A stretch of DNA of 64,000 nt from Bacteroidales bacterium (GTDB lineage: Bacteria; Bacteroidota; Bacteroidia; Bacteroidales; VadinHA17), in the NCBI GenBank assembly GCA_024763075.1, contig JANTGF010000011.1, positions 1 through 64,000 of the forward strand. The letters run 5' to 3'. Shown here piece by piece: positions 25,704 through 34,838 of the stretch. A program made the position numbers and the translations under genes. Numbering within the stretch: position 1 is the first letter of the stretch; each line of letters begins with the position of its first letter. The notes beneath the pieces were generated by a model that saw nothing but the letters and a program-made list of their open reading frames with translations, made no database searches and was not told the origin of the DNA.

Positions 25704-26825
25704 TCATTTCTTAATGATTACTTCTTCAGGGATATCATATTTATATAGTTCTATATACTTTCTCCAATGTTTGTAGATCTTTTTAATAATTTCAAGATCA
25801 ACTTTATACGTGTTTTTCTTATAATGTTTGATGGATCTAAGAAATTCACTAAAATATTGCTCCACTGATGAAAAGTCCTCTCTTAAAAGTGAGGAATATA
25901 TTCTTCTGATCTCCTCTTCCGGTCTTTTTTCGAAATCTTCGTATTTGAGTTCTATCAGGTTTTGAGGTGGAATAAGGGATTTTTGTTCCTGATAATCATC
26001 CATTAATCTTATATAGACATCAAAAATGACCTTATTAATCAGTTCATTATCAATTTCCTGGAAAACCAAAGTGGGCAATAGATTTTTAAGAAAAAGCTGA
26101 GTGGATAGAAAAACGGCAACAGGGTTTCGGTAAATATAAATAAACCGGGCATCCGGATATAATTTTAACAGGTATCTAATGCGGGCTGTGTTTACAGGGT
26201 TCTTAATAATTATTCTTTCACCTTTTGTATTGATAAGTGCTTTGTTAATTAAATTCTTGTATGATCTGAACCATTTTCCCTTTTCTTTCCGGGTAAGGTT
26301 TTTATGGTGAATCCCTTCCTCATAAAAGCTGATATAATTTGTTGGGAAACTAAAAAAATTATAATAAGAATAGGGTTGATAGTTTAAGAAAGCAAATTCA
26401 TCCTCCTGTGGATAATTGACATTAAGTTCTAAATTATCCGATGGTCGTTTGCCTGGCATATTTCTTTTCATAAAAGTTTTGAAAAGCCATTTGCTTGTCA
26501 GATTATGCGGAAAAAGAGAATGATAAGTTGTTAAATATCCTGCTGAAGGATCCTGACAAAGCATGTTGTGCAGCAGTGTGGTTCCACTTCTCCAATGACC
26601 CAGTATAAACAGGGGAGGTTTTTCCATTTTAAAATGCCGGAGTTTTCTGTAATAGTATATGAAATCCAGCAGGTGAAAGGGAGTTGCAATCAATATGACT
26701 AGGGCTGTTAATACGATCCTTAAGGAATAGGCAGGGGACTTTTTTCCTTTTCTAAGAATTTTTAAATAATTGCCAAGTGTACTCCCTGATAAGGTGGATA
26801 ATGGTGGAAATTTAAATTGACTCAT
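25704..26825 (-). CDS. Sulfotransferase-family protein
   Basis: A 373-residue protein with a hydrophobic segment (~37-58) that may anchor it. The PAPS 5'-phosphosulfate loop is FILGHWRSGTTLLHNML (~75-91) and the 3'-phosphate region is DARFIYIYRNPVAVFLST (~213-230). This fits the Sulfotransfer_3 group, which transfers sulfate from PAPS to carbohydrate, lipid or peptide hydroxyls. No PAPS synthesis genes are near. Acceptor unknown. Flanked by non-coding gaps of 111 and 177 bp. Confidence 0.82.
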   Translation of the reverse strand: MSQFKFPPLSTLSGSTLGNYLKILRKGKKSPAYSLRIVLTALVILIATPFHLLDFIYYYRKLRHFKMEKPPLFILGHWRSGTTLLHNMLCQDPSAGYLTTYHSLFPHNLTSKWLFKTFMKRNMPGKRPSDNLELNVNYPQEDEFAFLNYQPYSYYNFFSFPTNYISFYEEGIHHKNLTRKEKGKWFRSYKNLINKALINTKGERIIIKNPVNTARIRYLLKLYPDARFIYIYRNPVAVFLSTQLFLKNLLPTLVFQEIDNELINKVIFDVYIRLMDDYQEQKSLIPPQNLIELKYEDFEKRPEEEIRRIYSSLLREDFSSVEQYFSEFLRSIKHYKKNTYKVDLEIIKKIYKHWRKYIELYKYDIPEEVIIKK

Positions 26826-27002
26826 TTTAGAAGTAAAGAAAAAACTGTATTTAGTGCTTCTAAGTAAACTCTTGACTTTTCAAGTGGCTTCTAAGAGACA
26901 CTATCTATATCAATACTTTCAATATACAGGACTTCAGACCTGATAGAAATAAGAACCCCGGATCTGCTAAAAAAGAATTGCTATAATAAAAATGTAAAAA
27001 AT

Positions 27003-28544
27003 CTATAAGGGAATATTCCCGTGTTTCTTTGCAGGATTGGATAAGCTCTTATTTTGCGTCATTTCCAGTGCCTGTATAAGTTTTCTCCGTGTATCCCTGG
27101 GTAGTATTATTTCATCTATGTATCCAAAAGTTGCAGCCCTGTATGGGTTTGCAAAATTCTTTTTATACTCATCAACGTATTCCTTTTTATCTTCTTCTTT
27201 TTCAATCTTACTTTTGAAAAGAATATTTACCGCACCGTCGGGTCCCATAACGGCAATTTCCGCTGTAGGATAGGCAAAATTAACATCCGAACCTATGTGT
27301 TTACTGGACATAACACAATAAGCCCCGCCATATGCTTTCCGTGTAACAAGGGTGATTTTTGGAACGGTGGCTTCAGAAAATGCATACAGCAGTTTTGCCC
27401 CGTGCTTGATAATTCCACCATATTCCTGGACAGTACCTGGCAGGAACCCGGGAACATCTTCAAAAGTTACAATTGGAATATTAAAAGCATCACAAAACCG
27501 GACAAAGCGAGCTGCCTTAACCGAAGCATTGATGTCGAGTACACCGGCTAATACAGCAGGTTGGTTGGCAACAATACCCACTGTTTTACCATTCATCCGG
27601 ACATATCCAATAACGATATTTTGTGCATAATGGGGCATTATCTCAAAAAAGTAGTTATCGTCAGCTACGGAATGAATAATTTCTTTAATATCATAAGGTT
27701 TATTCGGGTCAGCGGGGACAATTTTCTGTAAATTTTCATCTACACGATCCGGAGAATCCATGGTGGGTACTTCCGGGGGATCTTCCATATTATTCGATGG
27801 AATAAAACTGAATAGTTCCCGGATCATCATCAGGGCCTGGTCATCATCATCGGCCATAAAATGAGCCACACCACTTTTCGAATTATGGGTAAGGGCACCA
27901 CCCAGTTCTTCTTTGGTAACATTTTCGTGGGTTACGGACTTAATTACATCAGGTCCGGTTACAAACATATAACTGGTTTCCTTTACCATTAGAATAAAAT
28001 CAGTGAGGGCAGGGGAATAGACTGCACCGCCTGCACTGGGTCCTAAAATAGCTGAGATCTGTGGGATCACGCCTGATGCCATAACGTTCCGGTAGAAAAT
28101 ATCTGCATATCCGGCCAGGCTTCTGACACCTTCCTGAATACGGGCTCCTCCCGAATCATTTAACCCAATGACCGGAGCACCCATCTTCATGGCAAGATCC
28201 TGTATTTTAATGATTTTATCGGCATTACTTCTTGATAAACTTCCTCCGAAAACAGTAAAATCCTGGGCGAAAACATAAACCAGACGTCCGTCGATTTTAC
28301 CATATCCTGTAATAAATCCATCTCCCGCAGGTCTGTTTTCAAACATATTGAAATCATGGTTATGATGTTTTACCAGTTTATCCATTTCAACAAATGATCC
28401 TTCATCCAACAGGGTCTGGACTCGTTCCCGGGCAGTTTTCTTGCCTGCAGCGTGGTGCTTTTTAACTCTTGCTTCACCACCACCAATTTCTGCAGCTTTA
28501 TTTTTTTCTTCGAATAAGCGATATTTTTCTTCTAAACTTGACAT
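27003..28544 (-). CDS. Acyl-CoA carboxylase carboxyltransferase subunit (propionyl-CoA carboxylase beta / methylmalonyl-CoA decarboxylase alpha type)
   Basis: A 513-residue protein from the ATG at 28544 (two codons inside the longest frame; [14 protein letters not shown] fits the family). Carboxyltransferase landmarks: [14 protein letters not shown] (~120), [18 protein letters not shown] (oxyanion glycines), [18 protein letters not shown] and [13 protein letters not shown]. It moves the carboxyl group between biotin and an acyl-CoA, usually propionyl-CoA. It is encoded after its biotin carboxylase and carrier, so the complex is complete; direction (carboxylation or, with a sodium pump, decarboxylation) cannot be told, although no pump genes are present. 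Confidence 0.9.
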   Translation of the reverse strand: MSSLEEKYRLFEEKNKAAEIGGGEARVKKHHAAGKKTARERVQTLLDEGSFVEMDKLVKHHNHDFNMFENRPAGDGFITGYGKIDGRLVYVFAQDFTVFGGSLSRSNADKIIKIQDLAMKMGAPVIGLNDSGGARIQEGVRSLAGYADIFYRNVMASGVIPQISAILGPSAGGAVYSPALTDFILMVKETSYMFVTGPDVIKSVTHENVTKEELGGALTHNSKSGVAHFMADDDDQALMMIRELFSFIPSNNMEDPPEVPTMDSPDRVDENLQKIVPADPNKPYDIKEIIHSVADDNYFFEIMPHYAQNIVIGYVRMNGKTVGIVANQPAVLAGVLDINASVKAARFVRFCDAFNIPIVTFEDVPGFLPGTVQEYGGIIKHGAKLLYAFSEATVPKITLVTRKAYGGAYCVMSSKHIGSDVNFAYPTAEIAVMGPDGAVNILFKSKIEKEEDKKEYVDEYKKNFANPYRAATFGYIDEIILPRDTRRKLIQALEMTQNKSLSNPAKKHGNIPL

Positions 28545-28615
28545 GATCAACAGGTTGTTTAAATATTTTTTACTATTTCAGGATTTATTAAGATAAAATG
28601 TGAAAATTCAGGTTA

Positions 28616-29119
28616 TTATTCGATAATTATCAGCGGCTGGTTTCCATCAATGGTTGCCCCTTCCTCGGTTAATACCTTACTTATCACACCGGCATGTTTT
28701 GCTTTGTATTCACTTTCCATTTTCATGGCAGAAATGATGACCAGCGTCTGACCTGCTTCCACTTCCTCACCCTCTTCAACAAGTAATTTCACTATTTTCC
28801 CGGGCATGGGGGAGGAAATAACATTTGTGTCATCATCCACATCACCCTGTTTCCGGTTTTTCATATATCTGGCTTCTGCATCTACCACTTCGCTCTGAAA
28901 ATTCAGACAATGATGGAGGATTTCAAAAACTCTGGGGTTATCTTTTGAAGACACTTCCATTTCAATAGATTTTCCATTTATTATAAAGGAATAGGTGCCG
29001 GAGCCAATTTTTGCGTAATCCACCTCGTAGATTTTCCCATCCACTTCAGCCTTAATAAGATTCCCTTTTGTTTCCAGGATATTTACCTCGGCAATCCTGT
29101 CATCTAAATGAATTTCCAT
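28616..29119 (-). CDS. Biotin carboxyl carrier subunit of acyl-CoA carboxylase
   Basis: A 167-residue carrier protein. The C-terminal ~75 residues are a biotinyl domain with the lysine in SAMKMESEYKA, preceded by SPMPGKIVKLLVEEGEEVEAGQ. The N-terminal ~85 residues form a small beta domain (KIYEVDYAKIGSGTYSF, INGKSIEMEV) that likely docks to the partner subunits. It lies 20 bp after the biotin carboxylase gene and 71 bp before the carboxyltransferase gene. Confidence 0.92.
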   Translation of the reverse strand: MEIHLDDRIAEVNILETKGNLIKAEVDGKIYEVDYAKIGSGTYSFIINGKSIEMEVSSKDNPRVFEILHHCLNFQSEVVDAEARYMKNRKQGDVDDDTNVISSPMPGKIVKLLVEEGEEVEAGQTLVIISAMKMESEYKAKHAGVISKVLTEEGATIDGNQPLIIIE

Positions 29120-29139
29120 ATATGAATTAGCTTAATTAT

Positions 29140-30678
29140 TTATAATCTTGTAGCGCTTATTTTTCTTCCAAAATCTTTCCAGGGGTTTTTTGATGATTTT
29201 CCGTTTTGTCCGTTTTGATCCCCGTTTTTTTCTTTTCTGACAAGTGTATATTCAAGCAGAGAGGCAATCATCGCCAGGTCTTCCAGTTGTTTGTTCCCAT
29301 TCTCAGGGTCTTCCTGTTCTGTACATTGGGTTAGCAGTGTTTTTTCATTGTTGGCAATAAAATGCGTATTGTACCTTCCTTCAGTAAATTCAGGGGTTTC
29401 CATAATGCGGCCCAGGAACGGAATAGAAGTCTTAATACCTGCAATCTGGTAATCGGACAAAGCTCTTTTCATCCGGATAATGGCTTCTTCCCTGTCTTTT
29501 CCCCAGGTGACAAGTTTGGATATCATGGGATCGTAAAACAGTGGAATTTCAAACCCGTCATAGACATACCCATCATTGCGGACACCCATTCCCTGTGGTT
29601 CTGTGAGTTTTTTTATAAAACCTGGACTGGGCATAAAGTTATTTTCCGGATCTTCGGCGTAGATTCTGCATTCAATGGCGTGACCTTTTTGCTGCAAATC
29701 CTTTTGTTTGTAACTGAGTTTTTCACCAGAGGCAATCAGTATTTGTTCTTTTACCAGATCGACTCCTGTAACCATTTCGGTAATTGGATGTTCTACCTGC
29801 AGGCGGGTATTCATCTCCAGAAAATAATAATTCCGGTTGTCATCCACAAGAAATTCAATGGTTCCTGCGCCTTCATAATTTACTGCTTTTGCAGCAGCTA
29901 CTGCCGCCTTGCCCATTTCTTCCCGCAATTCTGGAGTCATTAAGGGAGAGGGGGTCTCTTCCACTACTTTTTGATGACGTCGCTGTACCGAGCATTCGCG
30001 CTCAAAAAGGTGGATGACATCTCCGTGTTTATCAGCCAGCACCTGAAATTCAATATGGTGAGGTGAGGAAATATATCTTTCAATATATACTGCATCATCG
30101 CCAAAAGCAGCACGGGCTTCCGATTGTGCAGTCTGGACAGCTGCCACCAGTTCATTTCTGTCATTTACCAGCCTCATGCCTTTTCCTCCGCCACCGGCGG
30201 AAGCTTTCACCATGATAGGGAAACCAACTTCATCACCTACTTTAATGATTTGTTTCTCGTCCTCCAGTTTTTCCTGTGTGCCCGGAACGACCGGTACACC
30301 GGCTGCAATCATATTTTGTCTTGCGGTGATTTTATCACCCATGGTCTGAATGGCAAAAGAAGATGGCCCGATAAACAGCATGCCTTCCTGTGCAATTCTG
30401 TCGGCAAATACGGCATTTTCCGAAAGAAAACCATAGCCCGGATGGATCGCATCTGCGCCTGATTTTTTAGCAGCATCTATTACTTTATCAATAACGAGGT
30501 AACTTTCAGTGGAAGGGGAGGGTCCCAGATAATAAGCTTCATCGGCATATCTGACATGCATTGCTGTCCTGTCGGCATCAGAATATACAGCTACGGTAGA
30601 GATACCCATTTCCCTGCATGTGCGAATAACCCTGACAGCAATTTCCCCGCGGTTGGCAATTAAAATTTTTTTAATCAT
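29140..30678 (-). CDS. Biotin carboxylase subunit of acyl-CoA carboxylase
   Basis: The frame is open to 30783, but the conserved N-terminus MIKKILIANRGEIAVRVI begins at 30678, giving 512 residues. ATP-grasp features: KASAGGGGKGMRLV (~158), FLEMNTRLQVEHPITEMVTG (~285) and YDPMISKLVTWG. It uses ATP and bicarbonate to carboxylate biotin on the carrier encoded next. The C-terminal ~40 residues are a hydrophilic extension (KNGDQNGQNGKSSKNP) beyond the usual AccC end. A TATCTTTG promoter box lies just upstream on this strand. Confidence 0.92.
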   Translation of the reverse strand: MIKKILIANRGEIAVRVIRTCREMGISTVAVYSDADRTAMHVRYADEAYYLGPSPSTESYLVIDKVIDAAKKSGADAIHPGYGFLSENAVFADRIAQEGMLFIGPSSFAIQTMGDKITARQNMIAAGVPVVPGTQEKLEDEKQIIKVGDEVGFPIMVKASAGGGGKGMRLVNDRNELVAAVQTAQSEARAAFGDDAVYIERYISSPHHIEFQVLADKHGDVIHLFERECSVQRRHQKVVEETPSPLMTPELREEMGKAAVAAAKAVNYEGAGTIEFLVDDNRNYYFLEMNTRLQVEHPITEMVTGVDLVKEQILIASGEKLSYKQKDLQQKGHAIECRIYAEDPENNFMPSPGFIKKLTEPQGMGVRNDGYVYDGFEIPLFYDPMISKLVTWGKDREEAIIRMKRALSDYQIAGIKTSIPFLGRIMETPEFTEGRYNTHFIANNEKTLLTQCTEQEDPENGNKQLEDLAMIASLLEYTLVRKEKNGDQNGQNGKSSKNPWKDFGRKISATRL

Positions 30679-30700
30679 ATGTTCCGCAATAGGTTTTATG

Positions 30701-30708
30701 CAAAGATA
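30701..30708 (-). promoter_or_regulatory. Candidate -7 promoter element of the acyl-CoA carboxylase operon
   Basis: Reads TATCTTTG on the - strand, 23 bp upstream of the biotin carboxylase start, implying a very short leader. No clear TTTG element about 20 bp further upstream. Confidence 0.45.
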
Positions 30709-30909
30709 AAATAAATATTTTATGATTTTATGATAATTATCGTCTGAACGGATTAAAATATATGATTTTAAGGTGTAAATCATAGATCCAGAATGAGTTA
30801 TAAAAACTTCTGTTATATCCGGATTTTAAACGGGCACTGAAGTAGTCATTTTATTAACAATTGTTCATAACTGATGTTGATATTATGTTTACATCAATCA
30901 TGTAAAAAG

Positions 30910-30941
30910 TTTGGTTAGAATTACAAAAGCTATTATTTTTG
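30910..30941 (+). promoter_or_regulatory. Bacteroidota sigma-type promoter driving the ~510-nt RNA
   Basis: TTTG at 30910-30913 and TATTTTTG at 30934-30941 with a 20-bp spacer, fitting the Bacteroidota -33/-7 consensus (TTTG, TAnnTTTG). The expected start site (~30947) coincides with the first base of the predicted RNA structure. No ORF with coding character follows. Confidence 0.7.
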
Positions 30942-30947
30942 TTTCAC

Positions 30948-31462
30948 CAGATGAGAGATAAAAGGCTGGCGTGAAACTTTCGCTGATAAGAACGGAACCT
31001 CACGGAACCGAACAAACTCAGCCTCTCATAAGTCAAGGTTTCAGAAATCCGGCTCATCTGTGTCAGCTTGAAGAAAGCAAGGAAACCAAAACCGGCAAGT
31101 CGAAAGACCGGAAGGTTCTGAGGACCGGCACAGAAGAAAAGGAAATCTAAAACACTGCAGAGGGTAGTTCTCACAGGTGAAGACGGAGAGGAGGAACCGG
31201 AAACGGCAACACCAAACCGGACTCAACTTCAGGAAGCATGAATCGCAAGACTCATAACTCCCGAAGGCCTGAAGCCAGGGCAGAGAATATAAGGCTTGCA
31301 AAAGCCGAAAGTTCAAAACCCAGAAGCCCGAGGGAACGCTTCTCCGGAAGCAGAACAAAGGCGGAAGTCAGAATAACTGTAATCTGGCATCATTTGAACT
31401 TACGGGTGAAAAATGGTGAGAATGGGAAATAATCTGAAAAGTTTATTTCCCATTTTTGTTTT
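30948..31462 (+). ncRNA. Candidate large structured non-coding RNA (~510 nt), family not recognised
   Basis: The stretch is more GC- and purine-rich than the surrounding intergenic DNA. It has a promoter at its start and a 12-bp terminator at its end. Local hairpins closed by GNRA loops: 31099-31108 (GTC-GAAA-GAC), 31197-31206 (CCG-GAAA-CGG), 31238-31255 (GCAA loop), 31293-31306 (GGCTT-GCAA-AAGCC); also AGAAGC/GCTTCT at 31322-31343. Long-range pairs at the 5' end are ATGAGAG 30951-30957 with CTCTCAT 31023-31029, extended by GGCTG/CAGCC, or alternatively CAGATGAG 30948-30955 with CTCATCTG 31053-31060. ACCGG recurs five times. RNase P and tmRNA core motifs were looked for and not seen. Short ORFs here are low-complexity shadows. 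Confidence 0.7.
31421..31462 (+). terminator. Rho-independent terminator of the candidate RNA
   Basis: A 12-bp perfect stem, AATGGGAAATAA (31421-31432) with TTATTTCCCATT (31443-31454), 10-nt loop, followed by a T-rich run (TTTGTTTTT). Confidence 0.85.
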
Positions 31463-31473
31463 TATATCGGTTT

Positions 31474-31505
31474 GGAAATAAAAAAAGCAGCCATACAGCT
31501 GCTTT
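31474..31505 (-). terminator. Rho-independent terminator of the cytochrome c gene
   Basis: On the - strand AAAGCAGC pairs with GCTGCTTT (31484-31491 with 31498-31505), followed by a T run. It faces the RNA terminator, so both converging transcripts have their own end. Confidence 0.8.
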
Positions 31506-31527
31506 CCATTTTTTCTGAACCTTGATT

Positions 31528-32037
31528 TTACTGATCTCTGGGTTCAATTTTAATATCCTTGATGTCATCCATGGTAAGCTCTCCCCAGCTATTACCGAAA
31601 TTATTGATAACATAATTAATGACAGCCAGCGCTTCTTCCTTGGTATCCACCTGAGGAGTCATGGGTGCATTATAGGTTTGCCCGTTTACAACCATTTCTT
31701 CATGCGACCCATTTAGAGTTTGATGAATTCCTCTTTTAGGATCTTTTAAAAGATAATCGGATTGCGCAAGCGGGGGAAATGCCCCGGGTAATCCTTTGGC
31801 ATCTGCCTGGTGACAAACAACACATTTTGTATCATAAATCTTTTTACCGGCAGCATACTTATCATCCACATCTGCTGCTGTTTCAGTTGCTTCCTCAGTT
31901 GTTGTTTCAGTTGCTTCTTCTACAGCTTCACTCTTTTTTGAATTGTCCTCTTTTGGTGCTCCACCTCCGCATGAGGCAAAGAAAAGAAGGACGCCAATAG
32001 TAATGGCACTCATTAAACTCAGACTTTTTTTGTTCAT
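31528..32037 (-). CDS. Lipoprotein class I cytochrome c
   Basis: A 169-residue lipoprotein (lipobox FASCGG near residue 23) with an acidic low-complexity linker rich in Glu/Thr/Ala (~28-57). One haem domain follows: CVVCHQADAKGLPGAFPPLA with haem-binding CxxCH, and a candidate Met ligand in APMTPQV. It is a small electron carrier or donor for the neighbouring cbb3 oxidase (inference from position). The gene is 43 bp past the end of the SafE-like gene on the same strand and has a strong terminator behind it. Confidence 0.87.
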   Translation of the reverse strand: MNKKSLSLMSAITIGVLLFFASCGGGAPKEDNSKKSEAVEEATETTTEEATETAADVDDKYAAGKKIYDTKCVVCHQADAKGLPGAFPPLAQSDYLLKDPKRGIHQTLNGSHEEMVVNGQTYNAPMTPQVDTKEEALAVINYVINNFGNSWGELTMDDIKDIKIEPRDQ

Positions 32038-32080
32038 TTTTATAGATTTTAAAGTTAAATAGATTTTTATTTAGACAAAT

Positions 32081-32848
32081 TTAATATAATTTTTTGTAAG
32101 ATTTCAAATCTGATCCTATAAAAATAGTTGCCGTTTCTTTTTTATGTTTCATTTGCATCTTTTCGTGCGGTTGCAACATCTGTTCTTTGGGACTTACATA
32201 GGGTATTCCAAGGGATAATCCCCTAAGTATAAATAATATACCAATTACAACCACAACCCAGGGGATGATTTTGTTAATTTTACTACGGAAGGGTCCCCTT
32301 ACCAGGTTCCCGGCGATTGTAACAAATGCCAGCATTGGAATGGTGCCCAGACCGAAAAATACCATGTACAATATCCCCAGGTTTACATCATTCGTATTAA
32401 TGGCACCGGCAATGGCAATGTAAACCAGTCCGCACGGAAGCAAACCATTCAGTAATCCTATGATGAGCAAAGAAGACAGGGATTGCATTTTGAATAATTT
32501 TCTGAATTTCCCCACAAATCTGCCAACATAAGCTGTAAAAAATGAGTCAAGGCTTACTCTGTTTCTGAAAATATACGGGAAAAGAACAGAAATAATCATA
32601 ATTGATCCCATGAGAACCGATACAACTTTTTGAAAACCGGCAAGTTGAACTCCTTCGCCAATCAGTCCGAAAACGGCACCCAGAATACCATATGTAATTA
32701 CTCTGCCGATATTATAAAGAAAAACACCGGAAAGCTTATATGTCAGGTTTTTCCGGGGAAGAGGAAGGGCAATGGCAATGGGGCCACACATTCCCACACA
32801 GTGGAAACTGCCTATGAGGCCAAGGGTAAGTGCAGTTATAAGTTCCAT
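32081..32848 (-). CDS. SafE/TauE-like membrane protein of the cbb3 gene set
   Basis: A 255-residue membrane protein with about six hydrophobic segments. The N-terminus TLGLIGSFHCVGMCGPIAIALPL is the mark of the UreH/SafE-like family found next to ccoG-ccoH-ccoI in many bacteria, where the conserved Cys/His pair is thought to help copper delivery to the oxidase. A second signature is LLNGLLPCGLVYIAIAGA (~133-150). The tail is rich in His, Lys and Met (QPHEKMQMKHKKE), which could bind metal. It starts 15 bp after the end of ccoH. Confidence 0.85.
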   Translation of the reverse strand: MELITALTLGLIGSFHCVGMCGPIAIALPLPRKNLTYKLSGVFLYNIGRVITYGILGAVFGLIGEGVQLAGFQKVVSVLMGSIMIISVLFPYIFRNRVSLDSFFTAYVGRFVGKFRKLFKMQSLSSLLIIGLLNGLLPCGLVYIAIAGAINTNDVNLGILYMVFFGLGTIPMLAFVTIAGNLVRGPFRSKINKIIPWVVVVIGILFILRGLSLGIPYVSPKEQMLQPHEKMQMKHKKETATIFIGSDLKSYKKLY

Positions 32849-32863
32849 AATAAAGTTGAATGA

Positions 32864-33313
32864 TCAGGGTATATAAACAGATACTTCGTCATAAAAAGCG
32901 GTATCATTCATAATCCAGTCGGCTTTTAAAATGTATCGCCCGCTTACAAGACCTGAAGGATAGACAAACTGAATACCCTGCTGGTTTACATTTACCGGAA
33001 TTATTACATCTTTCCCTGCATCATCCGGTTTGTAAAAAACGAATTCACCGCTTGCCGTATTTCCTGTTCTCCAGGCAGGTAATTTAAGGATCAGAGAATC
33101 ATTAACTATTTGTATGGAAATCTTTTCATTCAGAGCCCTTGCATGTCTTGTTTTTTCTATTTTCGTTTCGAACACTGTACTTTCAGGGTAATAATCGTCA
33201 GTCACCATATAAAATACTTTGCTTTTTGTTAAAAAAATTAGAAAGACATAAAAGGAAATAAACAGAATGATAAAAAGCGTAATTCCGGTTCCCCAGTTAA
33301 ATTTTATTTTCAT
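32864..33313 (-). CDS. ccoH: FixH/CcoH-like cbb3 oxidase assembly protein
   Basis: A 149-residue protein with one N-terminal membrane helix (WGTGITLFIILFISFYVFLIF, ~7-28) and a periplasmic beta domain (YYPESTVFE, GEFVFYKPDDAG, SGRYILKADW). Size, topology and location after ccoG fit FixH/CcoH, which stabilises cbb3 assembly intermediates. Starts 25 bp after ccoG ends. Confidence 0.85.
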   Translation of the reverse strand: MKIKFNWGTGITLFIILFISFYVFLIFLTKSKVFYMVTDDYYPESTVFETKIEKTRHARALNEKISIQIVNDSLILKLPAWRTGNTASGEFVFYKPDDAGKDVIIPVNVNQQGIQFVYPSGLVSGRYILKADWIMNDTAFYDEVSVYIP

Positions 33314-33338
33314 TTTTTAAATTTTTAGCCGGTACATC

Positions 33339-34742
33339 TTATTTGACATCGAGGGCATTTGGTCCGACAAAAGTAGAAGGAATAGTTTCAATTAACCTGT
33401 CACCATCATACACGCCGATTTCTATTTTGTTTTTAGATGAATGTAAATTTTTCTTTTTTATCAGAATAAGGAACATACTTTTGGTCAGTTCTCCTTTTTT
33501 CGCAACAATATCACCGCCTATCATTTTAATTGAGCCGTTTCCTTCAATAAGTTTAATACTGACAGGTATTTCATCACGGGACTTATTCACCACCTCAATG
33601 TTATAAAGATTTGAATAAGAGTCTCCCGACTCCTGGTATAAAGTGCCGGGTGCTCTGAGAATGGTAGTTTCAATATCTGTTCTTACAGAAAACAGGAAAG
33701 CTACAACACTGATTAAAACTGCAAGTACCACAGAATAGGCTATGGCACGTGCATTTAGTCTGTGTTTTTTCCCTTCTTTAATTGAAGTTTCAGATGCAAA
33801 ACGTATCAGGCCCTTTGGTTTCTTTACACGGGTCATAACCGCATCGCAGGCATCAATACAGGCTGTACAATTAATACACTCGAGCTGTGTGCCATTTCTG
33901 ATGTCAATTCCGGTAGGACAAACTGCAACACAAGCATTACAGGCAATGCAATCACCCTGGTTTTCTTCTTTTTTATTAAGTGGACCTCTGGGTTCACCCC
34001 TGACATAATCATAAGCAACCACCATGGAATTATTATCCAGCATCACACCCTGAAGCCGGCCATAAGGGCAGGCAATAGTACAAACCTGTTCCCTGAACCA
34101 GGCAAAAATAAAATAGAAAATAAAAGAAAAGACAAAAATCCCGATGTAACCTCCAAGGTATTCTGATGGACCTGCTTTTACGAATTCTTTTACTTTATCC
34201 AGCCCGATAATATAAGAAAGAAAAGTATGGGCAACCACAAGGGCAATTAGATAATAAATTCCATGCTTCAGTACTCTTTTGAAGATCTTTTCAGCATTCC
34301 AGGCCTGGTTTTTCAGTCTTCGCTGTGCCTGTGGATTGCCATCAATCAGCCATTCTACCTGTCGGTAAATAAATTCCATAAAAATGGTCTGAGGACACAA
34401 CCATCCACAGAATAGCCTTCCGTAAATAACTGTAAATAAAACGATGAAAACAATAAGCGTAATCATTGCAAGTACAAACAGGTGGAAATCCTGTGGCCAG
34501 AAAACCACTCCAAAAATCACAAATTTTCGTTCGATGATATTAAACAGAAGCAATTGTTCACCATGTACTTTGATAAACGGGGCAATAAAAAAGAAGGCAA
34601 GCAGGAAAAATGCAAGGATTTTCCTGTAGTTGTAATAGGTTCCTTTGGGTTTTTTTGCATAGACCCAGACTCTTTTTCCCTCATCACTTACGGTGGTCAG
34701 CCTGTCTCTGTAACTTATATCCTGACCGGGTTTGGTTTTCAT
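33339..34742 (-). CDS. ccoG: Cytochrome c oxidase accessory protein CcoG (FixG/RdxA), two 4Fe-4S clusters
   Basis: A 467-residue polyferredoxin membrane protein. It has about five membrane helices, with the CcoG motif YGRLFCGWLCPQTIFMEFI (~108-126) and REQVCTIACPYGRLQ. Cluster ligands are in CIACNACVAVCPTG and CINCTACIDACD (~266-303). The C-terminal ~130 residues form an Ig-like periplasmic domain. CcoG reduces copper for cbb3 biogenesis. Gene order after ccoP is standard, but a predicted terminator separates them. Confidence 0.93.
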   Translation of the reverse strand: MKTKPGQDISYRDRLTTVSDEGKRVWVYAKKPKGTYYNYRKILAFFLLAFFFIAPFIKVHGEQLLLFNIIERKFVIFGVVFWPQDFHLFVLAMITLIVFIVLFTVIYGRLFCGWLCPQTIFMEFIYRQVEWLIDGNPQAQRRLKNQAWNAEKIFKRVLKHGIYYLIALVVAHTFLSYIIGLDKVKEFVKAGPSEYLGGYIGIFVFSFIFYFIFAWFREQVCTIACPYGRLQGVMLDNNSMVVAYDYVRGEPRGPLNKKEENQGDCIACNACVAVCPTGIDIRNGTQLECINCTACIDACDAVMTRVKKPKGLIRFASETSIKEGKKHRLNARAIAYSVVLAVLISVVAFLFSVRTDIETTILRAPGTLYQESGDSYSNLYNIEVVNKSRDEIPVSIKLIEGNGSIKMIGGDIVAKKGELTKSMFLILIKKKNLHSSKNKIEIGVYDGDRLIETIPSTFVGPNALDVK

Positions 34743-34761
34743 TTAAGTTGTTGGTTTTTAG

Positions 34762-34812
34762 AAAAATTAAAAAAGCACCTTCTTCCTGATCATAGAAACA
34801 GGGAAAAGGTGC
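34762..34812 (-). terminator. Rho-independent terminator between ccoP and ccoG
   Basis: GCACCTT...AAGGTGC with inner TTCC/GGGA pairing (34775-34812), followed on the - strand by TTTTTTAATTTTT. It could attenuate readthrough from the structural genes into ccoG. Confidence 0.75.
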
Positions 34813-34838
34813 AATAGTAAAGATCTTATTTTCAGGTT

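Noticed and set aside
29362-29943. 193-residue + strand ORF inside the biotin carboxylase gene
   Set aside because: Lies wholly antisense to a clearly conserved enzyme; shadow frame.
27003-30678. Sodium-pumping methylmalonyl-CoA decarboxylase
   Set aside because: The carboxyltransferase subunit would fit, but a biotin carboxylase is present and no membrane beta subunit gene is seen, so an ATP-dependent carboxylase is more likely.
31041-31358. 105-residue - strand ORF (and overlapping small ORFs) in the 30.9-31.4 kb region
   Set aside because: Phe/Cys/Leu-rich low-complexity translation without protein-like pattern; the + strand has promoter, hairpins and terminator fitting an RNA instead.
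30948-31462. RNase P RNA or tmRNA identity for the structured region
   Set aside because: The conserved RNase P cores (GAGGAAAGTCC-like and ACAGAA...CCGGCTTA-like) and a tmRNA tRNA-like 3' end were looked for by eye and not found; not excluded by a covariance search.
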